NCBI RefSeq assembly: GCF_004363175.1 | Contig: NZ_SNYR01000001.1 | Span: 372,001-436,000 of the forward strand | Reading direction: 5' to 3' | Length of the DNA stretch: 64,000 nucleotides | Origin: Maritalea mobilis | Lineage (GTDB): Bacteria; Pseudomonadota; Alphaproteobacteria; Rhizobiales; Devosiaceae | Shown here: one piece after another, positions 29,432 to 38,983 of the stretch | How positions within the stretch are numbered: the first letter of the stretch is position 1 | Layout of the letters: the number at the start of each line of letters is the position of its first letter | Made by a program: the position numbers and the translations under genes | The notes under the pieces: model-generated | Database searches by the model: none | Seen by the model: only the letters and a program-made list of their open reading frames with translations | Told to the model about the DNA's origin: nothing

Positions 29432-30526
29432 TTAAATATAAGAAAGTATCCGTTCTACCGGATTTTGACGGGGCGCTTCTGGCGCCCCTTCTTTCATTAG
29501 AGCCCGAATTTCTTCAAATCCCGCACGCTGTGCTGCCCGGGCATCTTCTCGATCAGCCAAATTTTTAGCGGCCTGCAGCAAATCATCGGTCCGCGCTTCA
29601 GTGCCTACAATTTCAGGCACAATTTCTCGCTGCAACAAAATGTTCGGCAACCCAACCAATGGACGACCTACCTGTTCATAATGGGCACCAAGTTTCTTAT
29701 CTGCCACGTAAAAAAGAATGTGCGGCACGTCAGCGAATGCCAGTTCCAATGTCACGGTGCCGCTCACCGCTAAAGCCACCTGCGCATGCGTTAAGGCTTG
29801 TTCGAAAGCACTTCGCCCACTGGAAATCGAAATCTTATGATTGCGCACCTGCCGCTCAAGTCGCTTGCGCAAATGCTCGACGGTGATCAGGTCAGCATTT
29901 TCGAACTGCTGCAGTTTGGAGTGTGCCGTCAACAAAGCATCCAAATTACGGTCAATCTCACCCGCACGAGAACCAGGCAACAGCAACAGGTTTTCTCTAT
30001 TCGTTGATCCAGCAAGTTCAGCCAAATGTTCTGCACTATGACCGACATAGCTGCATTTTGGCCCTTCTAAATCTGCAAAAACCTTCGGTTCGAATGGCAG
30101 AACAGACAAAATCTCATTATATAGGGGCTTGATCTTCTGCGCCCGCTCCGGCCGCCAAGCCCAAACTGACGGCGCGACATACAACACAATCGGCATATCC
30201 GGCAGCGCCTTGCGCACTCCAGCTGCAACACGTTGGGAGAATTCTTGAGAATCGACCAGCAACACCAAATCTGGTTTCTGCCTCACAATGGCATCCACGG
30301 TCTGCTTCAAGCGCCACAGCAAGAGCGGTAGTCGCAAATAAACATCGCGCCAGCCCATAACCGCCAAGTCCGACATGGCGAACAAAGACTTCAGGCCTGC
30401 CGCTTCAAGCGCAGGTCCCGCCACACCAGATAAGTCGAGCGATTTATGGGCCTTTAACCCCTGTACTAGGCCCGCTGCTAACTTGTCGCCGGAGCTTTCC
30501 CCTGCCACCACAAACAGCCGCATCAC
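29432..30526 (-). CDS. lpxB: Lipid-A-disaccharide synthase
   Basis: Membrane-associated glycosyltransferase (GT19) joining UDP-diacylglucosamine and lipid X. The 364-residue protein shows the N-terminal VVAGESSGDKLAAGLVQGLK, YVAPSVWAWRPERAQKIK, VGHSAEHLA and the C-terminal SGTVTLELAFADVPHILFYVADK. The start overlaps the lpxI stop by 4 bases. Last gene of the lpxD-fabZ-lpxA-lpxI-lpxB run. Confidence 0.95.
   Translation of the reverse strand: MMRLFVVAGESSGDKLAAGLVQGLKAHKSLDLSGVAGPALEAAGLKSLFAMSDLAVMGWRDVYLRLPLLLWRLKQTVDAIVRQKPDLVLLVDSQEFSQRVAAGVRKALPDMPIVLYVAPSVWAWRPERAQKIKPLYNEILSVLPFEPKVFADLEGPKCSYVGHSAEHLAELAGSTNRENLLLLPGSRAGEIDRNLDALLTAHSKLQQFENADLITVEHLRKRLERQVRNHKISISSGRSAFEQALTHAQVALAVSGTVTLELAFADVPHILFYVADKKLGAHYEQVGRPLVGLPNILLQREIVPEIVGTEARTDDLLQAAKNLADREDARAAQRAGFEEIRALMKEGAPEAPRQNPVERILSYI
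29470..29497 (+). terminator. Probable gltA terminator inside the 3' end of lpxB
   Basis: GGGGCGC (29470-29476) pairs with GCGCCCC (29482-29488) around a 5-base loop, followed by TTCTTTC on the plus strand. It lies 44 bases past the gltA stop, within the last codons of the converging lpxB. Confidence 0.45.
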
Positions 30527-31323
30527 TGAGCTCCTATGATACGGACACCAGTTTTATGACAAAGTGCATCCAACTCGTCTTGGTCGAGCACCAAAGTTGC
30601 ACCAGCCTCCACCAGAATGGTAGAAATGCCAACCTCGGCAGCAAGTTCAACGGTTCGACGTCCAATAGTCGGCAAATCACCAACACCAGTCTGCTGCGGT
30701 TTCTTCGCCTTCACCAAAGTCAGTTCACCCACAAATGGCGTATGCGTCGCAAGTGCCTTCACGCGATGCAACAACGCATCCGTACCCGCAATATCTTCGC
30801 CCACAACAGGCTGAACGCCAGCAAAGACGAGCGATTGGCCTAAATCGGTTTCACCAAACTTTCGTGTCGCTGTAAGCAACTTACTGTAAATTTCGGAGTT
30901 CACATCCGCTTCTTGGCCGAACAAATGGCCCTCAGCGGCAAGCAAACGTGCCGCAAATTCATGCACACCGATTGGACGCGCACCAATCAATTGCGCAACA
31001 ACACCAAACAAGATTTCTAAGCCAAGATCACTTGTATCTCGCGCCACTTCCGGCAGTGCGGAATGTAAGCTGGCCACCATCTTGTCGCGACGCTCAGGCG
31101 AAAGATCAACACGCCCGGCCACGCTAATAAGCTCTGGCGCGGCCTGTTTTGTCATCGAAATGGCAGCTCCAAGATCATCAAGATCAAACAAAGGCAGTTC
31201 AGGCCAAGCTTTCCGACAAAGGGCAAAGCCAGCAACGCTGTCAGAACCAAACTCTTGCTGCGCCGCCTCATAGGCGGCACGCGCCAAGGCGCCCTCGCCC
31301 AAAAGCAACGCCAGCTTAATCAT
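30523..31323 (-). CDS. lpxI: UDP-2,3-diacylglucosamine pyrophosphatase, LpxI type
   Basis: Hydrolyses UDP-2,3-diacylglucosamine to lipid X. The 266-residue protein belongs to the DUF1009/LpxI family that replaces LpxH in alphaproteobacteria. It carries LALLLGEGALARAAYEAAQ at the N-terminus, VVGEDIAGTDALLHRV in the middle, and PTIGRRTVELAAEVGISTIL towards the C-terminus. No calcineurin-type metallophosphatase motifs are present, which excludes LpxH. It overlaps both lpxA and lpxB by 4 bases. Confidence 0.92.
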   Translation of the reverse strand: MIKLALLLGEGALARAAYEAAQQEFGSDSVAGFALCRKAWPELPLFDLDDLGAAISMTKQAAPELISVAGRVDLSPERRDKMVASLHSALPEVARDTSDLGLEILFGVVAQLIGARPIGVHEFAARLLAAEGHLFGQEADVNSEIYSKLLTATRKFGETDLGQSLVFAGVQPVVGEDIAGTDALLHRVKALATHTPFVGELTLVKAKKPQQTGVGDLPTIGRRTVELAAEVGISTILVEAGATLVLDQDELDALCHKTGVRIIGAQ

Positions 31324-32126
31324 GATCCTAAATCGACGCCATTTTTCGGCATACAGATCGCACGCTCGGAAGGTTTGCGCACAAACGCAACCACATCTTC
31401 AACCAGCTTATGCCCTTCAAAAAGCTCCGCCGCGTCTTCAACGCGCTCACGCAATGTGCCTTCATTGGAGAAGATCATGCGATAAGCCGCACGCAGCGTG
31501 TGGATTTCTTCGCGGTCAAAATTGCGTCGCTTCAACCCAACAAGGTTCAATCCCCCCAGATAAGCGCGGTTTCCAAGAACTGAGCCATAAGGAATAACAT
31601 CATTCTCGACCATGCTCATCGCGCCAACAAAGGCGTGCGCCCCAATGCGCACAAATTGGTGCACTCCACTCAAGCCACCAACGATTGCATATTCATCAAC
31701 CAGGCAGTGTCCGGCCAACGTAGATTGGTTGACCATAATAACGTGATCTCCCAAATGACAATCATGCGCCACATGGGCACCAGCCATCAGTAACACATGG
31801 TCGCCAATGCGGGTTTCAAGTCCACCGCCCGAAGTTCCAGGGTTGATCGTCACATGCTCACGAATGGTGCAATAATCACCAATAACAAGGCAGCTTTCTT
31901 CACCTGAATATTTCAGATCCTGCGGCCGATGCCCAATTGAAGCAAATGGGAAAATCTCTGCATTGCAGCCGATAGTCGTACGGCCTTTAACAACAACATG
32001 CGAATGCAAAATCGAATCTGCACCAATCTTTATGTCGCCTTCAAGCACACAAAATGGGCCGATAACGACATTCTCGCCAAGTTCAACATCGGCCGAAACC
32101 AACGCTGTGGGATGTATTTGGGTCAT
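31320..32126 (-). CDS. lpxA: UDP-N-acetylglucosamine acyltransferase
   Basis: First enzyme of lipid A synthesis, transferring a hydroxyacyl chain from ACP. The 268-residue left-handed beta-helix protein opens with MTQIHPTALVSADVELGENV and has hexapeptide repeats to about residue 185. The catalytic His segment is GAHVAHDCHLGDH, and the C-terminal helical domain is VGLKRRNFDREEIHTLRAAYR. An ATG at 32126 is used; a GTG four codons earlier (32138) overlaps fabZ and cannot be excluded, as neither has a strong ribosome-binding site. Confidence 0.95.
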   Translation of the reverse strand: MTQIHPTALVSADVELGENVVIGPFCVLEGDIKIGADSILHSHVVVKGRTTIGCNAEIFPFASIGHRPQDLKYSGEESCLVIGDYCTIREHVTINPGTSGGGLETRIGDHVLLMAGAHVAHDCHLGDHVIMVNQSTLAGHCLVDEYAIVGGLSGVHQFVRIGAHAFVGAMSMVENDVIPYGSVLGNRAYLGGLNLVGLKRRNFDREEIHTLRAAYRMIFSNEGTLRERVEDAAELFEGHKLVEDVVAFVRKPSERAICMPKNGVDLGS

Positions 32127-32127
32127 T

Positions 32128-32586
32128 TTACTCGTCACGTACGATCATTGCGCCAACTTCGGCTTCTGCGACAACAACGCCATTCACCATAGCGCGCGCC
32201 TCATAACGGCCAACTGTGCGGCGGCGATGCGCTTTTTTGATGTGATATTCCAAAACATCACCAGGCCCGGCTGGTTTGCGGAACTTAGCTTTATCGATTG
32301 TCAGCAAAAAGACTGAGTGTTTTTGGCCAGATTTTTGTTCTTCGGCGATCACAATCGCACCGGCTGTCTGCGCCATGCCCTCAATGATCAAAACGCCAGG
32401 AAACACTGGCGCCCCGGGAAAGTGCCCTTGAAACATCGGCTCGTTAAACGTGATGTTTTTGATGCCAATGGCCGAATTGTCTCCATCAATTTCAACAATC
32501 TTATCAACCATCAAAAAGGGATAGCGGTGCGGCAAGCACTCCAAAACCCGATTAATATCCAATGATGACAATTCTTTATCAGACAT
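32128..32586 (-). CDS. fabZ: (3R)-hydroxyacyl-ACP dehydratase FabZ
   Basis: Hot-dog-fold dehydratase of fatty acid elongation. The 152-residue form starts MSDKELSSLDINRVLECL. The catalytic His is in PHRYPFLMVDKI and the catalytic Glu in GHFPGAPVFPGVLIIEGMAQ. The ATG at 32586 has TGAGG upstream, unlike the earlier in-frame ATG at 32604 that abuts lpxD. It competes with LpxA and LpxD for hydroxyacyl-ACP, so its place between them makes metabolic sense. Confidence 0.96.
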   Translation of the reverse strand: MSDKELSSLDINRVLECLPHRYPFLMVDKIVEIDGDNSAIGIKNITFNEPMFQGHFPGAPVFPGVLIIEGMAQTAGAIVIAEEQKSGQKHSVFLLTIDKAKFRKPAGPGDVLEYHIKKAHRRRTVGRYEARAMVNGVVVAEAEVGAMIVRDE

Positions 32587-32608
32587 GCCCAACCTCAAAC
32601 TCAACGCG

Positions 32609-33634
32609 TCACTCGCGCCCCATCATTTTCAGCTTCGCCTGCATGCGACGCCATTGCTTAACGTCCACCGCAGGATTCCCAGCCAACACAGTATCCGCCT
32701 TTTGCGATTTAGATACAATCGAACAGGCCATAACCACGCATCTATCCCCCAGTTTTGCCTTATTGACAATAGATGCACGGCCCCCAAACAATACATTGTC
32801 ACCAATTTCTGATGAACCTGCAAATCCTGACTTTGCCGCAATCTGACAATTTCGTCCAATTTTTGTGTTGTGCCCCACCTGCACCAAATTATCGATCTTG
32901 GTGTTCTCACCGATAATCGTATCGTCCAACGTGCCACGATCTACGCAAGTGTTAGCGCCGATCTCCACACCATTTTGAAGGATCACACGCCCCAATTGTG
33001 GAATTTTTTGTGGACCTGCAGCACGCGGAAGAAATCCAAAGCCTTCGGTGCCAATTCGTGCGCCAGAATGGATAACCGCACCATCACCGATATGTGCCGC
33101 TTGGATCGACACATTGTCACCAATGATCACATTGTGCCCAATCGTCACCCCGCGCCCGATCATTGTATTAGGGCCAATAACAACATTGTCGCCGATCTCT
33201 ACATCAGCGCCAAAATATACATTCGGACTCAGATGGGCGCCATTGCCCAAAATGTCTGGCGAAATCGCTGCGCAATAGCCGAGCAACCGAATACCATCTG
33301 CATAGAGAAAATCAAGAATTTTAGTAAAAACCTGATACGGATCAGAACACTCAATGAAGGTACAAACCTTCTCAGCTGATGGCTTAGGACGTTCGAAATC
33401 GGACGAAACAAAGACAACGCCATCCTCGCATTGTGTCGCAAGCTTGCCGTAACGTGCATCAGAGATAAAACCAATCTCATTGGGCTTTAGATACGGCACC
33501 GTGCCCGCGCCAGCAATAATGGTATCTGCCACCTCTTTCCCAAGCTGGTCAGCCAAAGCCTCTTCGCCAACGTGCCTCAACGCATCGGCTAAGCTCATAC
33601 CATCACGCTTAGAATAAAACCGCGGATCGACCAT
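32609..33634 (-). CDS. lpxD: UDP-3-O-(3-hydroxyacyl)glucosamine N-acyltransferase
   Basis: Third step of lipid A synthesis. The 341-residue protein has the N-terminal uridine-binding domain (about 1-110). A long hexapeptide-repeat beta-helix follows (about 115-310; NVYFGADVEIGDNVVIGPNT, TVLAGNPAVDV at the end), then a short C-terminal helix. AAGGGG precedes the start. A terminator-like hairpin separates it from bamA, so it may have a separate promoter while part of the cluster reads through. Confidence 0.96.
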   Translation of the reverse strand: MVDPRFYSKRDGMSLADALRHVGEEALADQLGKEVADTIIAGAGTVPYLKPNEIGFISDARYGKLATQCEDGVVFVSSDFERPKPSAEKVCTFIECSDPYQVFTKILDFLYADGIRLLGYCAAISPDILGNGAHLSPNVYFGADVEIGDNVVIGPNTMIGRGVTIGHNVIIGDNVSIQAAHIGDGAVIHSGARIGTEGFGFLPRAAGPQKIPQLGRVILQNGVEIGANTCVDRGTLDDTIIGENTKIDNLVQVGHNTKIGRNCQIAAKSGFAGSSEIGDNVLFGGRASIVNKAKLGDRCVVMACSIVSKSQKADTVLAGNPAVDVKQWRRMQAKLKMMGRE

Positions 33635-33644
33635 TAGCTACCCC

Positions 33645-33683
33645 TTAAACAAAAAGGACCGCAGACTTTCGCCGCGATCCTTT
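33645..33683 (-). terminator. Terminator-like hairpin between bamA and lpxD
   Basis: On the minus strand a 12-pair stem (33683-33672 with 33664-33653, two G-U pairs) with a 7-base loop is followed by five Ts, G and three Ts. It starts 24 bases past the bamA stop. It would end or attenuate bamA transcription before lpxD. Confidence 0.75.
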
Positions 33684-33706
33684 AAATTTCGCTCGTCCAG
33701 TTTTAA

Positions 33707-36031
33707 TTAAAACAGGGTCGAGATGGTCAATGCAAATACTTGCGTCTGGTCAGCTGTGTCTTTGTCGATCACATGTGCAAAGTCACCACGCAACGGACCG
33801 AATGGGCTATCCCAAATCACACTTGCACCAACAGAAGTACGTGTCTGAACTCCAATACCATCAACGATCAAACCTGGATCAATGCTGTTGTGTCCAAGAT
33901 AGGCGGCGTCAGCCCAAACTGCGCCTTTCAAGCCATAGCTTTCAGGAAGAACTGGAATTGGGAATTCCACTTCAGCTGAGAGTGCCAAATATTCTGTGAC
34001 GCCAAGTGCGTTACCACCACCTTGAGGTCCAAGCCCGCGAGAAGAGAAGCCGCGAATTAGATTTGGCCCAGCCACGAACGTTTCAGTTGGGTTCACATAA
34101 CCACCACCAAGTTCGTTGATAATACCAGCTTGACCTTTAAGGCTGCCAATCACGCCTGCATCAGGCAAAATCGGCATATAATAGCTGCCCTTAATCTCTG
34201 ATTTTAGCAGATTGAAATCAACACCAACATATTGCTGGCTCACATTGATCGCAAAGCCTTCAGTTGGCGAGCGCACATTGTCAACATCTGTATAGGTAAG
34301 GTTGTAACCAATAAATGCTTTTGTAGCAGCACCACCTAGAGAGGTAATGTAAGTCGGAGCATCTACAGGGTTTGTACCGGTACCATCCTGATAGGTCGTA
34401 TGGTCGATACCAATAAACGCATTAGCCTGAAGCTTATCAACTACTGGCGCACCTACACGCAACTGGAAGCCTGTGCTTTGTGTGCCGTAGTTGTAGTACT
34501 TACCTTCGTCCACCTGACGCTGATAGGCATCAACACCTGCTGAGATCTTCAGCCCCATAAAGCGTGGTTCGGTAAATGAGAAATCATATGTCCGAGTACC
34601 TTGAGTAGCACCCAATGAAATCCGCAAATCCTGACCACGACCCAAGAAGTTACGTTCAGTCAAAGACAATTCACCACCAACACCTGCACCTGGTGAGTAG
34701 TTTGCACCTAGAGCGTAGTTACCAGTTGATTTCTCTTCAACGACCACGTTCACGATTACTTTGTCCGAAGCGCTGCCTTGCTCAACGGAAACATTCACGA
34801 CGGAGAAGAACCCAAGGCCCATCAACGCTTCGCGGCCAGATGCCAAGAAGGTACGGTTGAACGGATCGCCTTCAGCAAATTCAAACTCACGACGGATCAC
34901 AAAATCACGTGTACGGGTGTTACCGAAAATATTGATACGTTCAACGTAAAGGCGTGCACCCTCGTCAACCAAATAGGTCACGTTGAATGTGTTATTTTCA
35001 ATGTTACGGTCAATGCGTGGGCGAACCTCAGCGAAGCTATAGCCCATATTTGCCGCATCCTTAGCCATCTCTGATGCACTCTGCTGCAAGTGACGCAACG
35101 AATAGCGACGACCTTCTTGCGTACGCACAGCACCAGTCAAGCTATCTGGGTTCAAGCCAGAAATACTTGTTTCAACATTGATTTGACCGAATTCATAACG
35201 CTGACCTTCATCAATTGTGAAATTGATGAAATATGCGTTCCGCTCTGCGTCGAACTCAGCAACAGCAGAAAGCACCTGCGCATCAGGATAACCACGGTTC
35301 GCGTAATAAAGACGGATAAGCTCACGGTCGACGTTCAATTTATCTTCGTCATAAACATCATCGCGGAACAAGAAGCTCAACAAATGAGATTCGCGTGTCT
35401 TAATCGCAGCCTTCAATTGACTATCACCAATTGAGTTGTTGCCAGTAAAGCGGATCGCAGCAATGCCTGCGCGGTCACCTTCATTAATGGCAAAAGTCAC
35501 TTTAACGCGTGAATTGTCTTGAACTTCTGAGCGCGCAGTTACAGTCGCATTGTCGAAACCGGCCTGATCGTATGCCAACTCGATGCTGCGAATATCCTGC
35601 TCAAGCGCTGCTTCAGTATAAACGCCACGTGAAGACAAGTTCACCATGTCCGAAAGCTGCGCATCAGAGAACTTTTGGTTCCCTTCAAACAAAACGCTAG
35701 AAATGATCGGGTTTTCAGAAACCTGAACATTCAAGGTGTTGCCCGACATGAACACTTTAACAGATGAGAACAAGCCACTTTGATAAAGAGAATCAATAGA
35801 TTCATCAATCAAACGGCTAGATGCCACCTGTCCTTGGCGCACAGCCAAGAACGAAATAACAGTGCTGTCATCAACCCGTTGGTTGCCCGTCACTGAAATA
35901 CGAGAAACTGTTTGTGCTTGTGCGGCTTGAACGCCCACCACTTCATTGAATGCACTTGGCATCAATGGTGCGCCAAATATCAAGAAAAGTCCCAGAATGA
36001 AACTCGGCAAAAGCTTTGCACGTACGATCAT
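33707..36031 (-). CDS. bamA: Outer membrane protein assembly factor BamA
   Basis: Outer-membrane insertase for beta-barrel proteins. From the ATG at 36031 (774 residues) it has a signal peptide (about 1-40, ending VQAAQAQ), five POTRA repeats (first ISVTGNQRVDDSTVISFL; the fifth ends near residue 385), and a C-terminal 16-strand barrel. Barrel landmarks are the VRGF-type lid motif, here LIRGFSSRGLGPQGG, and a terminal aromatic (STLF). The start is not certain: an ATG at 36106 adds 25 residues, but the shorter form gives a normal signal peptide. The gene lies after rseP with a 220-base gap containing a large inverted repeat. Confidence 0.94.
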   Translation of the reverse strand: MIVRAKLLPSFILGLFLIFGAPLMPSAFNEVVGVQAAQAQTVSRISVTGNQRVDDSTVISFLAVRQGQVASSRLIDESIDSLYQSGLFSSVKVFMSGNTLNVQVSENPIISSVLFEGNQKFSDAQLSDMVNLSSRGVYTEAALEQDIRSIELAYDQAGFDNATVTARSEVQDNSRVKVTFAINEGDRAGIAAIRFTGNNSIGDSQLKAAIKTRESHLLSFLFRDDVYDEDKLNVDRELIRLYYANRGYPDAQVLSAVAEFDAERNAYFINFTIDEGQRYEFGQINVETSISGLNPDSLTGAVRTQEGRRYSLRHLQQSASEMAKDAANMGYSFAEVRPRIDRNIENNTFNVTYLVDEGARLYVERINIFGNTRTRDFVIRREFEFAEGDPFNRTFLASGREALMGLGFFSVVNVSVEQGSASDKVIVNVVVEEKSTGNYALGANYSPGAGVGGELSLTERNFLGRGQDLRISLGATQGTRTYDFSFTEPRFMGLKISAGVDAYQRQVDEGKYYNYGTQSTGFQLRVGAPVVDKLQANAFIGIDHTTYQDGTGTNPVDAPTYITSLGGAATKAFIGYNLTYTDVDNVRSPTEGFAINVSQQYVGVDFNLLKSEIKGSYYMPILPDAGVIGSLKGQAGIINELGGGYVNPTETFVAGPNLIRGFSSRGLGPQGGGNALGVTEYLALSAEVEFPIPVLPESYGLKGAVWADAAYLGHNSIDPGLIVDGIGVQTRTSVGASVIWDSPFGPLRGDFAHVIDKDTADQTQVFALTISTLF

Positions 36032-36159
36032 GTTTCTTGCAGCCTTTCTGCATTTGCGCAACAGACACGGCAAAACACCCGCCCCTCGCGACACTAACTC
36101 CATCATCCGTTTTACTATTTATTATCCCAAACGCAAGCCCAAATCATACTTTGAGTTAC

Positions 36160-36206
36160 CAAAAGATTGTTGGAAGTGTCCATTTGCAACACTTTGTAAT
36201 CTTTTG
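36160..36206. repeat. Inverted repeat in the bamA leader or promoter region
   Basis: CAAAAGATT (36160-36168) and AATCTTTTG (36198-36206) are perfect reverse complements. Inside them AAGTGT (36174-36179) and ACACTT (36189-36194) are again complementary, giving a nested stem of 9 plus 6 pairs. It lies about 130 bases upstream of the chosen bamA start. Candidate leader RNA structure or operator. Confidence 0.45.
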
Positions 36207-36251
36207 ATTTCAAATATGCTTTGACGGATATGACCGCGTTTGCATGCCCTT

Positions 36252-37352
36252 TTAGAAGATATCGTTGACCAGTGTAAACACCATCAATGACATAACGACA
36301 AAGAGCCCAATGCGAAATCCAATTTCCTGTATTTCCCGACTCAAAGGCCGTCCGCGCACCGCTTCAATCGCGTAATATACAAGATGCCCGCCATCCAGCA
36401 AAGGAATGGGGAAAAGGTTGAAAATCCCGATATTTAGGGACAATAGCGCGGTTAAGCTGATCAAGGAAAATATCCCGAGCGTTGCCGCCTCACCGCTGAT
36501 CTTGGCAATCTTTACTGGGCCACCCAGCTGCTCCACATCGCCACGGCCAACCAACAATTCGCCTAAAAACCGGAATGATCGGTCAATAATAAAGACGATT
36601 TCTTCAAATGTGATTCCAATCGCCTCAATCGGCCCAGGCCGCACAAAGCGGACATCCTGCCGCGTTGCATCTCGGGAAATCCCTAAAAAGCCGATCTCTG
36701 CCATATTGCCGAGTCGATCTTCCTGCATGCGGCTGCCTGTGGTCACAGGCACTTCAACCTGACGACCATTACGCTCAACCAAAAACGGCAATTCACGATT
36801 CGGACTGGTGGAGATGATCTTTTGCGCATCAGCAAAGCTCCGCACCTGATAACCATCGACCGCCAAAATCACATCATCGACCATCAATTCAGACTGTGCG
36901 GCAGGAGTATCCGGCGAAATGCCATCAATACGCGCTTCAATCGTGTAGCGTCCGAGGCCAAGCAACATGCCGTAAAGGATAACGAAAGTGAAAAGAATGT
37001 TCGCCGCTGGCCCGGCGGCAACAATCGCAATGCGCTGCCAAACATTCTTATAATAAAACAGCCGACTGCGTTCTTCAGGCGGAATATGCTCTAACGATTC
37101 ACTGTCCGGCGCGCTGGCGGCATTCATATCGCCAACAAATTTCACATATCCACCCAAGGGAACTGCCGAAATCTTCCAGCGTGTGCCGTGCTTGTCATTC
37201 CAACCCACCAATTCCGGGCCAAAGCCGATAGAGAAACTCTCAATCGCGACATCGTTCCACCGGGCAACGAGGTAGTGGCCCATTTCGTGAACGAAAACGA
37301 TCACAACAAGAACAATCAAAAACGGAATCAGAATACCGAGCAAACCAGCCAT
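36252..37352 (-). CDS. rseP: Site-2 intramembrane zinc protease RseP
   Basis: M50 family protease of the inner membrane, 366 residues with about four spans. Zinc site H22-E-x-x-H26 lies in the first span (FVHEMGHYLVARW), the second metal-ligand motif is LLDGGHLVYYAIEA (about residue 320), and a single PDZ domain lies between (about 125-205, AQSELMVDDVILAVDGYQV). Escherichia coli RseP has two PDZ domains; one is usual for alphaproteobacteria. AAAAGG precedes the ATG. It lies between cdsA and bamA, the standard order. It probably cleaves an anti-sigma factor or signal-peptide remnants. Confidence 0.93.
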   Translation of the reverse strand: MAGLLGILIPFLIVLVVIVFVHEMGHYLVARWNDVAIESFSIGFGPELVGWNDKHGTRWKISAVPLGGYVKFVGDMNAASAPDSESLEHIPPEERSRLFYYKNVWQRIAIVAAGPAANILFTFVILYGMLLGLGRYTIEARIDGISPDTPAAQSELMVDDVILAVDGYQVRSFADAQKIISTSPNRELPFLVERNGRQVEVPVTTGSRMQEDRLGNMAEIGFLGISRDATRQDVRFVRPGPIEAIGITFEEIVFIIDRSFRFLGELLVGRGDVEQLGGPVKIAKISGEAATLGIFSLISLTALLSLNIGIFNLFPIPLLDGGHLVYYAIEAVRGRPLSREIQEIGFRIGLFVVMSLMVFTLVNDIF

Positions 37353-37374
37353 GATGACCTTTTCTAAAGTTGCG

Positions 37375-38226
37375 CTACCAGATCAACACGCCTTGAGCGA
37401 CTTGGTCTGATGCAGCATGTATGACGCCGATGAGGAAAAGCAAGATCCCGCCAAAGGTGAAACTATCAATACGGTCCAAAATACCGCCATGGCCGGGAAT
37501 AATGTCGCCACTATCCTTGATCATAAAGCGTCGTTTCAATGCGCTTTCAACCAGATCGCCAAGCTGTGCGACGACGCTCAAAACGGCAGCAATCAAAATG
37601 CCAATCCAAAATGGGCTATCTGTCGCCATCAACCAAACGATCAAACCACCGATGGTGCCGAAAGCTAAGCCGCCAAATGCACCGGACCAGGTCTTAGAGG
37701 GCGAAATTTCTGGCGAAAGCTTCACACCGCCTAAGATGCGGCCAACAAAGAACGCGCCGCTATCGGTTAGCCAGATGACAGAAGCCAAAAACACGGTGGC
37801 CCAAATACCATTCACAGTGTCGCCACGAAGCGCCAAAATGCAAATGGCCGCCACACCGAAAAAGATTGCGCCAGCAGCATAGTAAGGCAAACGCCACTGC
37901 CGCCAATCCACAGAAAGGATAGCCAACAAGGCGCCAAGGAAAAAGAAAATCAAACTCGCCGTGAAACCTGCAATCGGATAGGTCACCGCACCAACGGCCA
38001 AAAGCCCCATGATCAGATAGGTGAAACGGTTCATCTTGCCCTGCCCCACCATGCGCGCCCATTCGTGATAGGCAAGAGCAACAGCAACCGCCACCAATAC
38101 TGCGACAGCAATTTGTCCGTAAATAATTGCCGCAGCCACAATCGGGATCAGCAAAAAGGCAGACATCAAACGCTGGCGCAAATCACTCCAGTTTGGCCCG
38201 GATTTTTGTGTGTTCTCGTCACTCAT
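37375..38226 (-). CDS. cdsA: Phosphatidate cytidylyltransferase
   Basis: Makes CDP-diacylglycerol from CTP and phosphatidate. The 283-residue polytopic membrane protein has about seven spans and the family signature near its C-terminus (SALKRRFMIKDSGDIIPGHG, then GILDRIDS) with the catalytic Asp pair. Start overlaps the uppS stop by 4 bases. Confidence 0.95.
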   Translation of the reverse strand: MSDENTQKSGPNWSDLRQRLMSAFLLIPIVAAAIIYGQIAVAVLVAVAVALAYHEWARMVGQGKMNRFTYLIMGLLAVGAVTYPIAGFTASLIFFFLGALLAILSVDWRQWRLPYYAAGAIFFGVAAICILALRGDTVNGIWATVFLASVIWLTDSGAFFVGRILGGVKLSPEISPSKTWSGAFGGLAFGTIGGLIVWLMATDSPFWIGILIAAVLSVVAQLGDLVESALKRRFMIKDSGDIIPGHGGILDRIDSFTFGGILLFLIGVIHAASDQVAQGVLIW

Positions 38227-38972
38227 CCGTCCACGCCCCCGAACCGACGCTTACGACCAGAAAATTCTTCCATGATCCGAACAAAAATATCACGATTAAA
38301 CTCTGGCCAAAATTCGTCGAAAAATACGAACTCGGCGTAGGCCGCCTGCCAAAGTAAAAAGTTAGACAAGCGAACTTCACCGCTAGATCGGAAAATCAAA
38401 TCAGGATCAGGCATTTGCGCGGTATAAAGCTTTTCAGCAATCGCAGCTTCGTCAATGTCCTCAGGCGAAATTTTACCGCTCTGAACATCTTGCGCCAGCG
38501 CACGCACCGCATCGGTGATCTCTTGCCGTCCGCCATAATTGAACGCCACATTAAGCTGCAATCCGGTGCAATGCGCTGTGCGGCTTTCTGCTTGCTCAAT
38601 CATTTGCAGAATGGGTTTAGACAGGCCTTCGCGCCGCCCTAAAATCCGAACCCGAACATTATGTGCGACAAATTTGGAAATGTCCGAAGCCACAAAGCGC
38701 TTCATCAGCCCCAAAATCGCATTGATCTCGTCAGCAGGCCGGGCCCAATTTTCAGAAGAGAAGCTGAAAATAGTGAGATACTCGATCTCAAATTCAACCG
38801 CGCAGGCCACAAGGCGCCGCAACGCCTCAACACCAGCCCTGTGCCCTTCATTGCGAGGCTTACCTTGGCTGGTTGCCCACCGGCCATTGCCATCCATAAT
38901 CACGCCGAGATGCTGCGGCAAAACCGCAAACTCAGGCGCTACAGATGAAACGATGGCCGGTTCGTTGGACAT
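38223..38972 (-). CDS. uppS: Undecaprenyl diphosphate synthase (di-trans,poly-cis)
   Basis: cis-Prenyltransferase producing the lipid carrier for peptidoglycan and LPS. The 249-residue protein has the diphosphate-binding motif IMDGNGRWATSQGKPRNEGH (about 25-44), TIFSFSSENWARP, the C-terminal DLIFRSSGEVRLSNFLLWQ and FFDEFWPEF. The gap to frr is 11 bases, and it overlaps cdsA. Confidence 0.96.
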   Translation of the reverse strand: MSNEPAIVSSVAPEFAVLPQHLGVIMDGNGRWATSQGKPRNEGHRAGVEALRRLVACAVEFEIEYLTIFSFSSENWARPADEINAILGLMKRFVASDISKFVAHNVRVRILGRREGLSKPILQMIEQAESRTAHCTGLQLNVAFNYGGRQEITDAVRALAQDVQSGKISPEDIDEAAIAEKLYTAQMPDPDLIFRSSGEVRLSNFLLWQAAYAEFVFFDEFWPEFNRDIFVRIMEEFSGRKRRFGGVDG

Positions 38973-38983
38973 ATTGATGCAAT

